Of a stretch of 13,995 nucleotides of DNA, positions 1 to 7,436 are shown one piece after another. Where the stretch lies: positions 1-13,995 of the forward strand of contig DJAN01000294.1 of NCBI GenBank assembly GCA_002429615.1, in the 5' to 3' direction. The position numbers and the translations under genes are program-made. Within the stretch, counting starts at the first letter, position 1; the number at the start of each line of letters is the position of its first letter. The stretch is from Lysobacteraceae bacterium UBA6001. Its GTDB lineage: Bacteria > Pseudomonadota > Gammaproteobacteria > Xanthomonadales > Xanthomonadaceae. The notes below the pieces were generated by a model that was not told the DNA's origin, searched no databases, and worked only from the letters and a program-made list of their open reading frames with translations.

Positions 1-312
1 GCGCACCGCCGCCACCGCCGACTGCCCGCGGTAGTAGGGCGAGTCAGGGCGGATCAGCGAGATGCGGGTTTCCAGCACCGGCAGCCCGCGGTCCAGGCTC
101 TGCGCCGCGCCGCGCGCGGCCCCTCGGCCCGCCCGCTTGCGCTGGGCCAGCCGGTCGACATCCGCGCGCAGGTACACCCGGCTGCGGTGGTCCGGACCGG
201 GGCGCGAACTCAGCAGGCCCCGGCTCACATAGGCGTACAGCGTGGCGGTGCTGATGCCCAGCAGGCGGCAGGCCTCGGCGGCGGTGACCAGTTCGTTGTC
301 GGAGGTGGGCAT
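1..312 (-). CDS. Helix-turn-helix/citrate synthase-like protein, N-terminal 104 residues (runs off left edge)
   Basis: Reading leftward from the ATG at 312-310 gives 104 codons without a stop, continuing past base 1. Residues about 9-28 (VTAAEACRLLGISTATLYAY) form a MerR/excisionase-like helix-turn-helix, followed by a wing-like stretch (RSRVYLRADVDRLAQRKR, 43-60) and a basic Arg/Ala/Gly linker. Residues about 78-100 (PVLETRISLI, then PYYRG) resemble the N-terminus of the citrate synthase fold; PrpC in this window has the counterpart HYRGYD at 40-45. From memory of the family, this matches citrate synthase-like proteins carrying an N-terminal HTH. The catalytic part lies outside the window, so enzyme activity cannot be judged. 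The gene diverges from prpB with a 115-bp gap, suggesting local regulation; that is inference. No Shine-Dalgarno is visible before the ATG, and an in-frame TAA at 330-328 limits upstream extension. It could instead be a plain MerR-like regulator with another C-terminal domain. Confidence 0.75.
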   Translation of the reverse strand, partial: MPTSDNELVTAAEACRLLGISTATLYAYVSRGLLSSRPGPDHRSRVYLRADVDRLAQRKRAGRGAARGAAQSLDRGLPVLETRISLIRPDSPYYRGQSAVAAVR

Positions 313-320
313 GGCTGACA

Positions 321-351
321 GGTTGATTTATTGAATCAAGATTGATCAACC
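321..351. promoter_or_regulatory. Nested palindromes in the divergent prp promoter region (candidate operator)
   Basis: This 31-bp island is about 32% GC in otherwise GC-rich DNA. It is bounded by the perfect inverted repeat GGTTGAT (321-327) and ATCAACC (345-351). Inside lie TTGAATCAA (331-339, an odd palindrome), TTGATCAA (342-349, a perfect palindrome), and a TTGATT/AATCAA pair (323-328, 334-339). The centres of the two short palindromes are 10.5 bp apart, one helical turn, as expected for dimers bound on the same DNA face. Its place between the divergent HTH protein and prpB makes it the best operator candidate. Binding by that protein is inference. Confidence 0.55.
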
Positions 352-370
352 GGACTGATGGTGCCAGATT
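342..370 (+). promoter_or_regulatory. Candidate sigma-70-like promoter for the prp operon
   Basis: TTGATC at 342-347 (four of six matches to the -35 consensus) is followed after 17 bp by CAGATT at 365-370 (three of six matches to the -10 consensus). The -35 lies inside the palindrome TTGATCAA, so a protein bound there would compete with or recruit RNA polymerase. The match is weak and the assignment is tentative; activator dependence would fit the poor -10. Confidence 0.3.
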
Positions 371-427
371 GCACGCCATCGCGAAACGGTCCCGCCGGGG
401 CCGCCGCCCGTCACCAGGAGTTCCTCC

Positions 428-1315
428 ATGAGCGTTTCTTCCGCCGGCGCCCGCTTCCGCGCCGCCCTGGCCGCCGAGTCCCCGCTGCAGGTCATCGGCG
501 CCCTCAACGCCAACCACGCGCTGCTGGCCAAGCGTGCCGGCTACCAGGCGATCTACCTGTCCGGCGGTGGCGTGGCGGCCGGCTCGCTGGGCCTGCCGGA
601 CCTGGGCATCAACACGCTGGAAGACGTGCTGATCGACGTGCGCCGCATCACCGACGTGTGCGACCTGCCGCTGTTGGTCGATATCGACACCGGCTTCGGT
701 CCCAGCGCGTTCAACATCGAGCGCACCATCAAGTCGCTGATCAAGGCCGGCGCGGCCGCCTGCCATATCGAGGACCAGGTCGGCGCCAAGCGCTGCGGGC
801 ATCGCCCGGGCAAGGAAATCGTGTCCAAGGACGAGATGGTGGACCGGGTGAAGGCCGCCGCCGACGCCAAGACCGATGCGGACTTCTTCCTGATCGCGCG
901 CACGGATGCCATCCAGGTGGACGGCGTGGACGCGGCGATCGAACGCGCCATCGCCTGCGTGGAAGCCGGCGCCGACGGCATCTTTGCCGAGGCCGCCTAC
1001 GACCTGGAGACGTACCGCAAGTTCGTCGACGCGGTGAAGGTGCCGGTGCTGGCCAACATCACCGAGTTCGGCAAGACCCCGCTGTTCAGCCGCGACGAAC
1101 TGGCTTCGGCCGGCGTGGCGATCCAGCTGTTTCCGCTGTCCGCGTTCCGCGCCGCCAACAAGGCCGCCGAGAACATCTACACGGCGATCCGCCGCGACGG
1201 CCACCAGCGCAACGTGGTCGACACCATGCAGACGCGCGAGGAGCTGTACGAGCGCATCGGCTACCACGCCTTCGAGCAGCGCCTGGACGCGCTGTTCAGC
1301 GGCAAGGCCGGCTGA
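428..1315 (+). CDS. prpB: 2-methylisocitrate lyase PrpB
   Basis: Cleaves (2S,3R)-2-methylisocitrate to pyruvate and succinate, the last step of the methylcitrate cycle, in the cytoplasm. The 295-residue length is that of the family (E. coli PrpB is 296). It is a PEP mutase/isocitrate lyase-type barrel. Visible active-site elements are YLSGGG (43-48), Asp58, the metal-binding Asp85 and Asp87 in LVDIDTGFG, the catalytic loop KRCGH at 121-125 with Cys123, Arg158 in IARTD, and Glu188 in FAEAA; the numbering coincides with E. coli PrpB. KRCGH, with Arg after Lys, favours PrpB over isocitrate lyase (KKCGH), as does the short length. AGGAG at 416-420 lies seven bases before the ATG. It is the first gene of the operon and ends 57 bp before prpC. 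Close relatives of the fold include carboxyphosphoenolpyruvate mutases, but the loop and context argue against them. Confidence 0.97.
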   Translation: MSVSSAGARFRAALAAESPLQVIGALNANHALLAKRAGYQAIYLSGGGVAAGSLGLPDLGINTLEDVLIDVRRITDVCDLPLLVDIDTGFGPSAFNIERTIKSLIKAGAAACHIEDQVGAKRCGHRPGKEIVSKDEMVDRVKAAADAKTDADFFLIARTDAIQVDGVDAAIERAIACVEAGADGIFAEAAYDLETYRKFVDAVKVPVLANITEFGKTPLFSRDELASAGVAIQLFPLSAFRAANKAAENIYTAIRRDGHQRNVVDTMQTREELYERIGYHAFEQRLDALFSGKAG

Positions 1316-1372
1316 AGCGCCGCGCCCGCCGTTCCCCTCATTCCGCAAGCACGCATTCCCGGGAGTACCGAC

Positions 1373-2533
1373 ATGTCCGAGCAAGCCACCACCGCCCCCG
1401 GCTTCAAGCCGAAGAAGTCCGTTGCCCTGTCCGGCACCGCCGCCGGCAACACCGCGCTGTGCACCGTCGGCCGCAGCGGCAACGACCTGCATTACCGCGG
1501 CTACGACATCCTCGACCTGGCCAACACCAGCGAGTTCGAGGAGATCGCCTACCTGCTGGTGCACGGCAAGCTGCCGAACCGCGCCGAGCTGGCGTTCTAC
1601 AAGCGCAAGCTCAAGGCGCTGCGCGGCATCCCCGCCGCGGTGCAGGACGCGCTGGAAACGCTGCCGCCCTCGGCCCACCCGATGGACGTGATGCGTACCG
1701 GCGTGTCCGTGCTCGGCTGCGTGCAGCCGGAGAAGGACGACCACAACCACCCGGGCGCGCGCGACATCGCCGACAAGCTGATGGCCTGCCTCGGCTCGAT
1801 GCTGCTGTACTGGTACCACTTCAGCCACAACGGCGTGCGCATCGACGTGGAGACCGACGACGACTCCATCGGTGGCCACTTCCTGCACCTGCTGCATGGC
1901 GAGAAGCCGCGCGAATCGTGGGTGCAGGCGATGCACACCAGCCTGATCCTCTACGCCGAGCATGAGTTCAACGCCTCCACGTTCACCTGCCGCGTCATCG
2001 CCGGCACCGGCAGCGACATGTACAGCTGCATCGCCGGCGGCATCGGCGCGCTGCGTGGCCCCAAGCACGGCGGCGCCAACGAAGTGGCCTTCGAAGTGCA
2101 GAAGCGCTACGAGACCCCGGATGAGGCCGAGGAAGACATCAAGGCGCGCGTGGAGCGCAAGGAAGTGGTGATCGGTTTCGGCCACCCGGTCTACACCGTG
2201 TCCGATCCGCGCAACAAGGTCATCAAGGAAGTCGCGCGCCAGCTGTCGGCCGAAGAGAAGCACATGAAGATGTACGACATCGCCGAGCGCCTGGAGACGG
2301 TGATGTGGGACATCAAGAAGATGTTCCCGAACCTGGATTGGTTCAGCGCAGTGAGCTACCACATGATGGGCGTGCCGACCGCGATGTTCACCCCGCTGTT
2401 CGTGATCGCACGCACCGCCGGCTGGAGCGCGCACGTCATCGAGCAGCGCATCGACGGCAAGATCATCCGCCCGTCGGCGAACTACACCGGCCCGGAAGAC
2501 CGCGAGTTCGTGACGCTGGACAAGCGCGGCTGA
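1373..2533 (+). CDS. prpC: 2-methylcitrate synthase PrpC
   Basis: Condenses propionyl-CoA with oxaloacetate to 2-methylcitrate and free CoA, the entry step of the cycle; family members usually also accept acetyl-CoA at a lower rate. The 386 residues match short type I PrpC proteins rather than the longer type II hexameric citrate synthase GltA. The catalytic triad is visible as His232 in GPKHGGANE, His271 in GFGHPVY and Asp322 in PNLDWFSA; other family blocks are HYRGYDI (40-46), EHEFNAS (196-202) and [10 protein letters not shown] (365-374). GGGAG at 1361-1365, seven bases before the ATG, sets the start. It shares the operon with prpB upstream; a 105-bp gap with a strong hairpin separates it from acnD. 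The operon context, not sequence alone, separates methylcitrate synthase from a citrate synthase paralogue. Confidence 0.96.
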   Translation: MSEQATTAPGFKPKKSVALSGTAAGNTALCTVGRSGNDLHYRGYDILDLANTSEFEEIAYLLVHGKLPNRAELAFYKRKLKALRGIPAAVQDALETLPPSAHPMDVMRTGVSVLGCVQPEKDDHNHPGARDIADKLMACLGSMLLYWYHFSHNGVRIDVETDDDSIGGHFLHLLHGEKPRESWVQAMHTSLILYAEHEFNASTFTCRVIAGTGSDMYSCIAGGIGALRGPKHGGANEVAFEVQKRYETPDEAEEDIKARVERKEVVIGFGHPVYTVSDPRNKVIKEVARQLSAEEKHMKMYDIAERLETVMWDIKKMFPNLDWFSAVSYHMMGVPTAMFTPLFVIARTAGWSAHVIEQRIDGKIIRPSANYTGPEDREFVTLDKRG

Positions 2534-2540
2534 TCCGCCC

Positions 2541-2563
2541 GGCGGCGGCCGCGTGCCGCCGCC
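2541..2563 (+). other. GC-rich hairpin between prpC and acnD
   Basis: GGCGGCGGC (2541-2549) and GCCGCCGCC (2555-2563) form a perfect 9-bp stem around a five-base loop, starting seven bases after the prpC stop codon. No T-tract follows, so it is unlikely to be a full intrinsic terminator. It could protect the 3' end of prpBC mRNA or cause partial attenuation. Further into the gap, CACAGAACGCC (2574-2584) is nearly repeated as CATAGAACGCC (2588-2598). Confidence 0.45.
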
Positions 2564-2638
2564 GCGGCGTTCCCACAGAACGCCCCCATAGAACGCCTCC
2601 GCAGGACGCACCACTCGCCACGCATCGCGCAGCCGACC

Positions 2639-5248
2639 ATGAACACTCATCACCGCAAACCGCTCCCCGGCACCGGGCTCGACTATTTCGACGCCCGCGC
2701 CGCGGTCGACGCCATCGCCCCCGGCGCCTACGCCGGCCTGCCGTACACCTCGCGCGTGCTCGCCGAGAACCTGGTGCGTCGCTGCGACCCGGCCACGCTG
2801 GAAGCCTCGCTGCGCCAGCTGATCGAGCGCCGCCGCGACCTGGATTTCCCGTGGTTCCCCGCGCGCGTGGTGTGCCACGACATCCTCGGCCAGACCGCGC
2901 TGGTGGACCTGGCCGGCCTGCGCGACGCCATCGCCGATGCCGGCGGTGACCCGGCCAAGGTCAACCCGGTGGTGCCGGTGCAGCTGATCGTGGACCACTC
3001 GCTGGCGGTGGAATGCGGCGGCTACATGCCCGATGCGTTCGCCAGGAACCGCGCCATCGAGGATCGTCGCAACGAGGACCGTTTCCACTTCATCGACTGG
3101 ACCAAGCTGGCGTTCGAGAACGTGGACGTGATTCCGCCGGGTAACGGGATCATGCACCAGATCAACCTGGAGAAGATGTCGCCGGTGATCTACCAGCAGG
3201 ACGGCGTCGCCTTCCCGGATACCTGCGTGGGTACCGACAGCCATACGCCGCATGTCGATGCGCTGGGCGTGATCGCCATCGGCGTCGGCGGGCTGGAAGC
3301 GGAGAACGTGATGCTCGGCCGCGCCTCGTGGATGCGTCTGCCGGATATCGTGGGCGTGGAGCTCAGTGGCCGCCCGCAGCCGGGCATCACCTGCACCGAC
3401 ATCGTGCTGGCGCTCACCGAATTCCTGCGTAAGCAGAAGGTGGTCGGCGCGTATCTCGAATTCTTCGGCGAGGGCGCCGCGGCGCTGACCATCGGCGACC
3501 GCGCGACCATCTCCAACATGTGCCCGGAATACGGCGCGACCGCGGCGATGTTCTTCATCGACGCGCAGACGCTGGACTACCTGCGCCTGACCGGCCGCGA
3601 GGAAGCGCAGATCCAGCTGGTGGAAACCTATGCCAAGGCCACCGGTCTGTGGGCGGATGACCTGAAGGCCGCGCAGTACGAGCGCACGCTGCACTTCGAC
3701 CTGTCCAGCGTGGTGCGCAACATGGCCGGTCCGTCGAACCCGCATGCGCGCGTGGCGACGAGCGACCTGGCACAGCGCGGCATCGCCACCGGGCTGGAGC
3801 AGGCGCGTAAGCAGGAAGCGCAGGGGCTGATGCCGGATGGCGCGGTGATCATCGCCGCGATCACCAGCTGCACCAACACCTCCAACCCGCGCAACGTCAT
3901 CGCCGCCGGTCTGCTGGCGCGCAATGCGAACCGCCTCGGCCTGCATCGCAAGCCGTGGGTGAAGACTTCGCTGGCACCGGGCTCGCGCGCTGTTGCGCTG
4001 TACCTGGAAGAAGCCGGGCTCACGCACGAGCTGGAACAGCTGGGCTTCGGCGTGGTCGCTTTCGCCTGCACCACGTGTAACGGCATGTCCGGCGCGCTGG
4101 AGCCGGCGATCCAGCAGGAGATCATCGAGCGCGACCTGTACGCGACCGCCGTGCTCTCCGGCAACCGCAACTTCGACGGCCGCATCCATCCCTATGCCAA
4201 GCAGGCGTTCCTGGCCTCGCCGCCGCTGGTGGTGGCCTACGCCATCGCCGGCACCATCCGTTTCGATATCGAGAAGGATGTGCTCGCGGTGGTCGATGGC
4301 AAGGAAATCCGCCTGAAGGACCTGTGGCCGAGCGACGAGGAGATCGACGCGGTGGTGCGCGCGGCGGTGAAGCCCGAGCAGTTCCGCCAGGTCTACACGC
4401 CGATGTTCGCCCGCCACGGCGGCCATGCCGCGCGCGTGGCGCCGCTGTACGACTGGCGCCCGCAGAGCACCTACATCCGCCGCCCGCCGTACTGGGAGGG
4501 CGCACTGGCTGGCGCGCGCACGCTCAAGGGCATGCGTCCGCTGGCGCTGCTCGGCGACAACATCACCACCGATCACCTGTCGCCTTCCAACGCGATCATG
4601 GCCAACAGCGCGGCTGGCGAATACCTCGCGCACATGGGCGTGCCCGAAGAGGACTTCAACTCCTACGCCACGCACCGCGGCGACCACCTCACCGCGCAAC
4701 GCGCCACCTTCGCCAACCCGAAGCTGTTCAACGAGATGGTGCGCACCCCCGATGGCGAGGTGAAGCAGGGCTCGCTGGCGCGAGTGGAGCCGGAAGGGCG
4801 GGTGATGCGCATGTGGGAAGCCATCGAGACCTACATGGCGCGCAAGCAGCCGCTGATCATCATCGCCGGTGCCGACTACGGGCAGGGCTCCTCGCGCGAC
4901 TGGGCCGCCAAGGGCGTGCGCCTGGCCGGCGTGGAGGCGATCGTGGCCGAAGGCTTCGAGCGCATCCACCGCACCAACCTGATCGGCATGGGCGTGCTGC
5001 CGCTGGAGTTCAAGCCGGGTACCGACCGCAACACGCTGGGCCTGGACGGCACGGAGACCTATGACGTCATCGGCCCGCGCCGCCCGCGTGCCGACCTGAC
5101 GCTGGTGGTGCACCGCGCCGACGGCAGCCGCGTCGAAGTGCCGGTGACCTGCCGCCTGGACAGCGACGAGGAAGTGTCGATCTACGAGGCGGGCGGCGTG
5201 CTGCAGCGCTTCGCCCAGGATTTCCTCGATGCGTCGAAAGCGGCCTGA
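2639..5248 (+). CDS. acnD: Fe-S-dependent 2-methylcitrate dehydratase AcnD
   Basis: An aconitase-family [4Fe-4S] enzyme that dehydrates 2-methylcitrate; its product needs the partner PrpF to enter the cycle, and the AcnD/PrpF pair stands in for the cofactor-free PrpD found in E. coli. The 869 residues fit AcnD. Cluster ligands are visible as Cys411 in TSCTNTSNP and Cys477 and Cys480 in ACTTCNG. Active-site blocks include VGTDSHTPH (197-205), LLGDNITTDHLSP (637-649) and GADYGQGSSRDWAAKG (744-759) with the serine-arginine pair of the aconitase active site. The N-terminus (NTHHRKPLPGTGLDYFD) fits AcnD, which supports this ATG although no Shine-Dalgarno precedes it closely; the nearest purine run, AGGA near 2603, is more than 30 bases away. 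Ordinary AcnA is the main alternative; the flanking prpC and prpF decide for AcnD. Confidence 0.95.
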   Translation: MNTHHRKPLPGTGLDYFDARAAVDAIAPGAYAGLPYTSRVLAENLVRRCDPATLEASLRQLIERRRDLDFPWFPARVVCHDILGQTALVDLAGLRDAIADAGGDPAKVNPVVPVQLIVDHSLAVECGGYMPDAFARNRAIEDRRNEDRFHFIDWTKLAFENVDVIPPGNGIMHQINLEKMSPVIYQQDGVAFPDTCVGTDSHTPHVDALGVIAIGVGGLEAENVMLGRASWMRLPDIVGVELSGRPQPGITCTDIVLALTEFLRKQKVVGAYLEFFGEGAAALTIGDRATISNMCPEYGATAAMFFIDAQTLDYLRLTGREEAQIQLVETYAKATGLWADDLKAAQYERTLHFDLSSVVRNMAGPSNPHARVATSDLAQRGIATGLEQARKQEAQGLMPDGAVIIAAITSCTNTSNPRNVIAAGLLARNANRLGLHRKPWVKTSLAPGSRAVALYLEEAGLTHELEQLGFGVVAFACTTCNGMSGALEPAIQQEIIERDLYATAVLSGNRNFDGRIHPYAKQAFLASPPLVVAYAIAGTIRFDIEKDVLAVVDGKEIRLKDLWPSDEEIDAVVRAAVKPEQFRQVYTPMFARHGGHAARVAPLYDWRPQSTYIRRPPYWEGALAGARTLKGMRPLALLGDNITTDHLSPSNAIMANSAAGEYLAHMGVPEEDFNSYATHRGDHLTAQRATFANPKLFNEMVRTPDGEVKQGSLARVEPEGRVMRMWEAIETYMARKQPLIIIAGADYGQGSSRDWAAKGVRLAGVEAIVAEGFERIHRTNLIGMGVLPLEFKPGTDRNTLGLDGTETYDVIGPRRPRADLTLVVHRADGSRVEVPVTCRLDSDEEVSIYEAGGVLQRFAQDFLDASKAA

Positions 5249-5268
5249 TTCGCTCGTCGGTGTCATGA

Positions 5269-5292
5269 GGCGCGTGCGATGCTGCGCGCGCC
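5269..5292 (+). other. GC-rich hairpin between acnD and the SRPBCC gene
   Basis: GGCGCGTGC (5269-5277) can pair with GCGCGCGCC (5284-5292) through nine pairs, one of them a G-U wobble, around a six-base loop. It lies in the 69-bp gap after acnD and just before the ribosome binding site of the next gene. There is no T-tract. Such stems arise by chance in very GC-rich DNA, so a function is only possible. Confidence 0.3.
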
Positions 5293-5305
5293 GCTTGCCC
5301 TGACC

Positions 5306-5310
5306 AGGAG
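5306..5310 (+). promoter_or_regulatory. Ribosome binding site fixing the start of the SRPBCC gene
   Basis: AGGAG lies seven bases before the ATG at 5318. An in-frame ATG exists at 5279, but it would add 13 residues (MLRAPLALTRRST) that do not resemble the family N-terminus, and it overlaps a hairpin. The later start is preferred. Confidence 0.75.
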
Positions 5311-5317
5311 ATCGACC

Positions 5318-5779
5318 ATGAGCCCCGACAAGACCGGTACCGTCCGCCTGCATCGCGTGCTGCGCGCCCCCGCCGAGCGCATCTACCGCGCCTTCCTCGA
5401 CCCGGACGCGATGGCCAAGTGGCTGCCGCCGCATGGCTTCACCGGCAAGGTGCACGAGATCGACGCGCGCGTAGGCGGCCGCTACCGCATGTCCTTCACC
5501 AACCTGGGTACCGGATCGAGCCATGCGTTCGGCGGTACCTACCTGGAACTGGTGCCGGGCGAACTGATCCGCCACACCGATACCTTCGACGATCCGAACA
5601 TGCCCGGCGAAATGATCACCGCCGTGAAGCTGCGCACGGTCGCCTGCGGCACCGAACTGGACATCGTCCAGGAAGGCATCCCCGCGCAGATTCCGGTCGA
5701 GTTCTGCTACCTCGGCTGGCAGGAGTCGCTGACCCTGCTGGCCCAGCTGGTTGAACCCGAGATTCCCGACAACCCCTGA
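5318..5779 (+). CDS. SRPBCC (AHSA1/START-like) small protein within the prp operon
   Basis: Encodes 153 residues of a SRPBCC-fold protein of the AHSA1 (activator of Hsp90 ATPase homologue 1-like) type, a soluble helix-grip fold with a hydrophobic ligand cavity. Seen in the sequence: an N-terminal strand and helix with APAERIYRAFLDPDAMAKWLP (about 16-36), the GGRYRMSF strand (about 53-60), a GGTYLELVPGE turn (about 71-81), and a C-terminal helix beginning near GWQESLTLLAQLVEP, all usual for this group. No catalytic residues can be assigned and the ligand is unknown. It sits between acnD and prpF, 69 bp after acnD and only 20 bp before prpF, so co-transcription is likely. A link to methylcitrate metabolism would be inference from position; members of this family are often found with unrelated neighbours. 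Confidence 0.85.
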   Translation: MSPDKTGTVRLHRVLRAPAERIYRAFLDPDAMAKWLPPHGFTGKVHEIDARVGGRYRMSFTNLGTGSSHAFGGTYLELVPGELIRHTDTFDDPNMPGEMITAVKLRTVACGTELDIVQEGIPAQIPVEFCYLGWQESLTLLAQLVEPEIPDNP

Positions 5780-5799
5780 GCCACGCCACAGGAACGCCC

Positions 5800-6987
5800 A
5801 TGTCGTCCGTCCCGCAGATCCGCATCCCCGCCACCTACCTGCGCGGTGGCACCAGCAAGGGCGTGTTCTTCCGCCTGGAAGACCTGCCCGCGCGTGCGCG
5901 CGTGCCTGGCAAGGCGCGCGATGCGCTGCTGCAGCGGGTGATCGGCAGCCCCGATCCGTATGCCAAGCAGATCGATGGCATGGGCGGGGCGACGTCGAGT
6001 ACCAGCAAGACGGTGATCGTCTCGCGCAGCGAACGTGCCGGGCATGACGTGGACTACCTGTTCGGCCAGGTCGCCATCGACAGCGACTTTGTCGACTGGA
6101 GTGGCAACTGCGGCAACCTGTCCGCCGCGGTCGGGCCGTTCGCGATCGCCGCCGGGCTGCTCGATGCGGCCAGGGTGCCGCGCGATGGTATGGCCACCGT
6201 GCGCATCTGGCAGGAGAACATCGGCAAGACCATCGTCGCGCATGTGCCGATGCGCGACGGCCAGGTGCAGGAAACCGGCGACTTCGAGCTGGATGGCGTG
6301 ACCTTCCCGGCGGCCGAGGTGCAGCTGGAGTTTCTCGATCCGGCAGACGACGGCGAGGAGGGCGGGGCGATGTTCCCGACCGGGCATGTGGTGGATACGC
6401 TCGACGTGCCCGGCGTGGGCAGCTTCCAGGCCACGCTGATCAACGCCGGCATCCCGACCATCTTCCTCGACGCCGCCGCGCTGGGTTACACCGGCAGCGA
6501 GCTGCAGGAAGCGATCAACGGCGACGCCGCCGCGCTGGCGCGCTTCGAGACCATCCGCGCGCACGGCGCGGTGAAGATGGGGCTGATCGCGCACCCCGAT
6601 GAAGCGGCCAAGCGCCAGCACACGCCGAAGGTGGCGTTCGTCGCGCCGGCGGCGGCGTATGTCGCGTCCAGCGGCAAGCAGGTCGCCACCGAGGACATCG
6701 ACCTGCGCGTGCGCGCGATGTCGATGGGCAAGCTGCACCACGCGATGATGGGTACGGCGGCAGTCGCCATCGGTACCGCCGCGGCGATTCCCGGCACGCT
6801 GGTGAATCTGGCGGCCGGCGGCGGCGAACGCAGCGCGGTGCGCTTCGGGCACCCGTCCGGCACGCTGCGCGTGGGCGCGGAAGCGGCGCAGGTGGACGGC
6901 CAGTGGGTGGTCACCAAGGCGGTGATGAGCCGCAACGCGCGCGTGCTGATGGAAGGCTGGGTGCGGGTGCCTGGCGACAGCTTCTGA
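5800..6987 (+). CDS. prpF: 2-methylaconitate cis-trans isomerase PrpF
   Basis: Isomerises the product of AcnD (2-methyl-trans-aconitate) to 2-methyl-cis-aconitate, enabling the AcnD route to replace PrpD. The 395 residues form the two similar halves of a diaminopimelate epimerase-like fold. The N-terminal RGGTSKGVFF (15-24) is a family signature. Lys70 in SSTSK and Cys104 in SGNCGN correspond to the catalytic Lys73 and Cys107 described for the Shewanella enzyme. A further conserved block is MSMGKLHHAMMGT (307-319). AGGA at 5790-5793 lies six bases before the ATG. It closes the recognisable prp operon; no terminator hairpin with a T-tract is seen after it. Other PrpF-like isomerases act on different aconitate-type acids, but the neighbours settle the role here. 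Confidence 0.95.
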   Translation: MSSVPQIRIPATYLRGGTSKGVFFRLEDLPARARVPGKARDALLQRVIGSPDPYAKQIDGMGGATSSTSKTVIVSRSERAGHDVDYLFGQVAIDSDFVDWSGNCGNLSAAVGPFAIAAGLLDAARVPRDGMATVRIWQENIGKTIVAHVPMRDGQVQETGDFELDGVTFPAAEVQLEFLDPADDGEEGGAMFPTGHVVDTLDVPGVGSFQATLINAGIPTIFLDAAALGYTGSELQEAINGDAAALARFETIRAHGAVKMGLIAHPDEAAKRQHTPKVAFVAPAAAYVASSGKQVATEDIDLRVRAMSMGKLHHAMMGTAAVAIGTAAAIPGTLVNLAAGGGERSAVRFGHPSGTLRVGAEAAQVDGQWVVTKAVMSRNARVLMEGWVRVPGDSF

Positions 6988-7039
6988 TCGCGGGTGCCGG
7001 TGCTAAGGTGAATGCTTTCGCGCGCGAGCCAGTTCCGGC

Positions 7040-7435
7040 ATGTCATTGAAACGAGCGTTCGGCATCGGCGCCGCCTTGGGGTGGGCGCCGCTCGCGCTGG
7101 CGGCGCTGGTCTCCGGCAGCGACTGGCTGGGCGCGGAATTGCCCGGCGGCATTCCGCTGGGCAATCTGCTGGGTGCCTCGATCCTGTTCGCACCGGCGCT
7201 GGCGGGCTGGCTGGCGGCGCGGCCGCGCACCCGGCAACGCCTGTGGGCGACGATGACGCTGGTGGCCGCGCTGGCCTGGTTGCCGGTGTCGATGCTGCTG
7301 GCGGGGAACGTGGCGCTGAACTTCCATGGCGACCGCGGCGCGGCGTGGCTGGGCTTCAGTGCGGTGGTGGTGGTCGCGCTGGGCGTATCGCTGGCGTGGG
7401 CGCTGGTGGCGGGGCTGCGGCGTCGCGTCCCCTGA
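7040..7435 (+). CDS. Small integral membrane protein, four predicted helices, unknown function
   Basis: I do not recognise this 131-residue protein. It is strongly hydrophobic, with four likely membrane segments at about 7-24, 41-60, 68-90 and 102-126. Basic residues (RPRTRQR at 61-67, RRR near 127-129, K4/R5) suggest both termini and the middle loop lie in the cytoplasm. No catalytic motif is visible. The ATG at 7040 has only a weak upstream purine signal; overlapping frames on both strands are open, but only this frame gives a sensible membrane protein. It begins 52 bp after prpF, so read-through from the prp operon is possible. TGCTAAGGT at 7001-7009 resembles an extended -10 element and could drive it separately. 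REP repeats begin right after its stop codon, as is usual for transcript ends. Confidence 0.65.
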   Translation: MSLKRAFGIGAALGWAPLALAALVSGSDWLGAELPGGIPLGNLLGASILFAPALAGWLAARPRTRQRLWATMTLVAALAWLPVSMLLAGNVALNFHGDRGAAWLGFSAVVVVALGVSLAWALVAGLRRRVP

Positions 7436-7436
7436 G

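Noticed and set aside
44..5575. A minus-strand open frame of 1843 codons opposite prpB, prpC and acnD.
   Set aside because: It is in codon register with the sense genes, which all share one phase, so it stays open simply because those genes avoid TTA, CTA and TCA codons. Its product is low-complexity, rich in His, Arg, Ala and Gly, with no family likeness, while the sense strand encodes well-known enzymes.
5707..6852. A minus-strand open frame of 381 codons opposite prpF.
   Set aside because: In register with prpF and compositionally biased; prpF itself has its catalytic residues and length intact.
428..6987. Absence of prpD from the methylcitrate operon as a defect.
   Set aside because: The AcnD plus PrpF pair is a known replacement for PrpD, so the cycle is complete without it.
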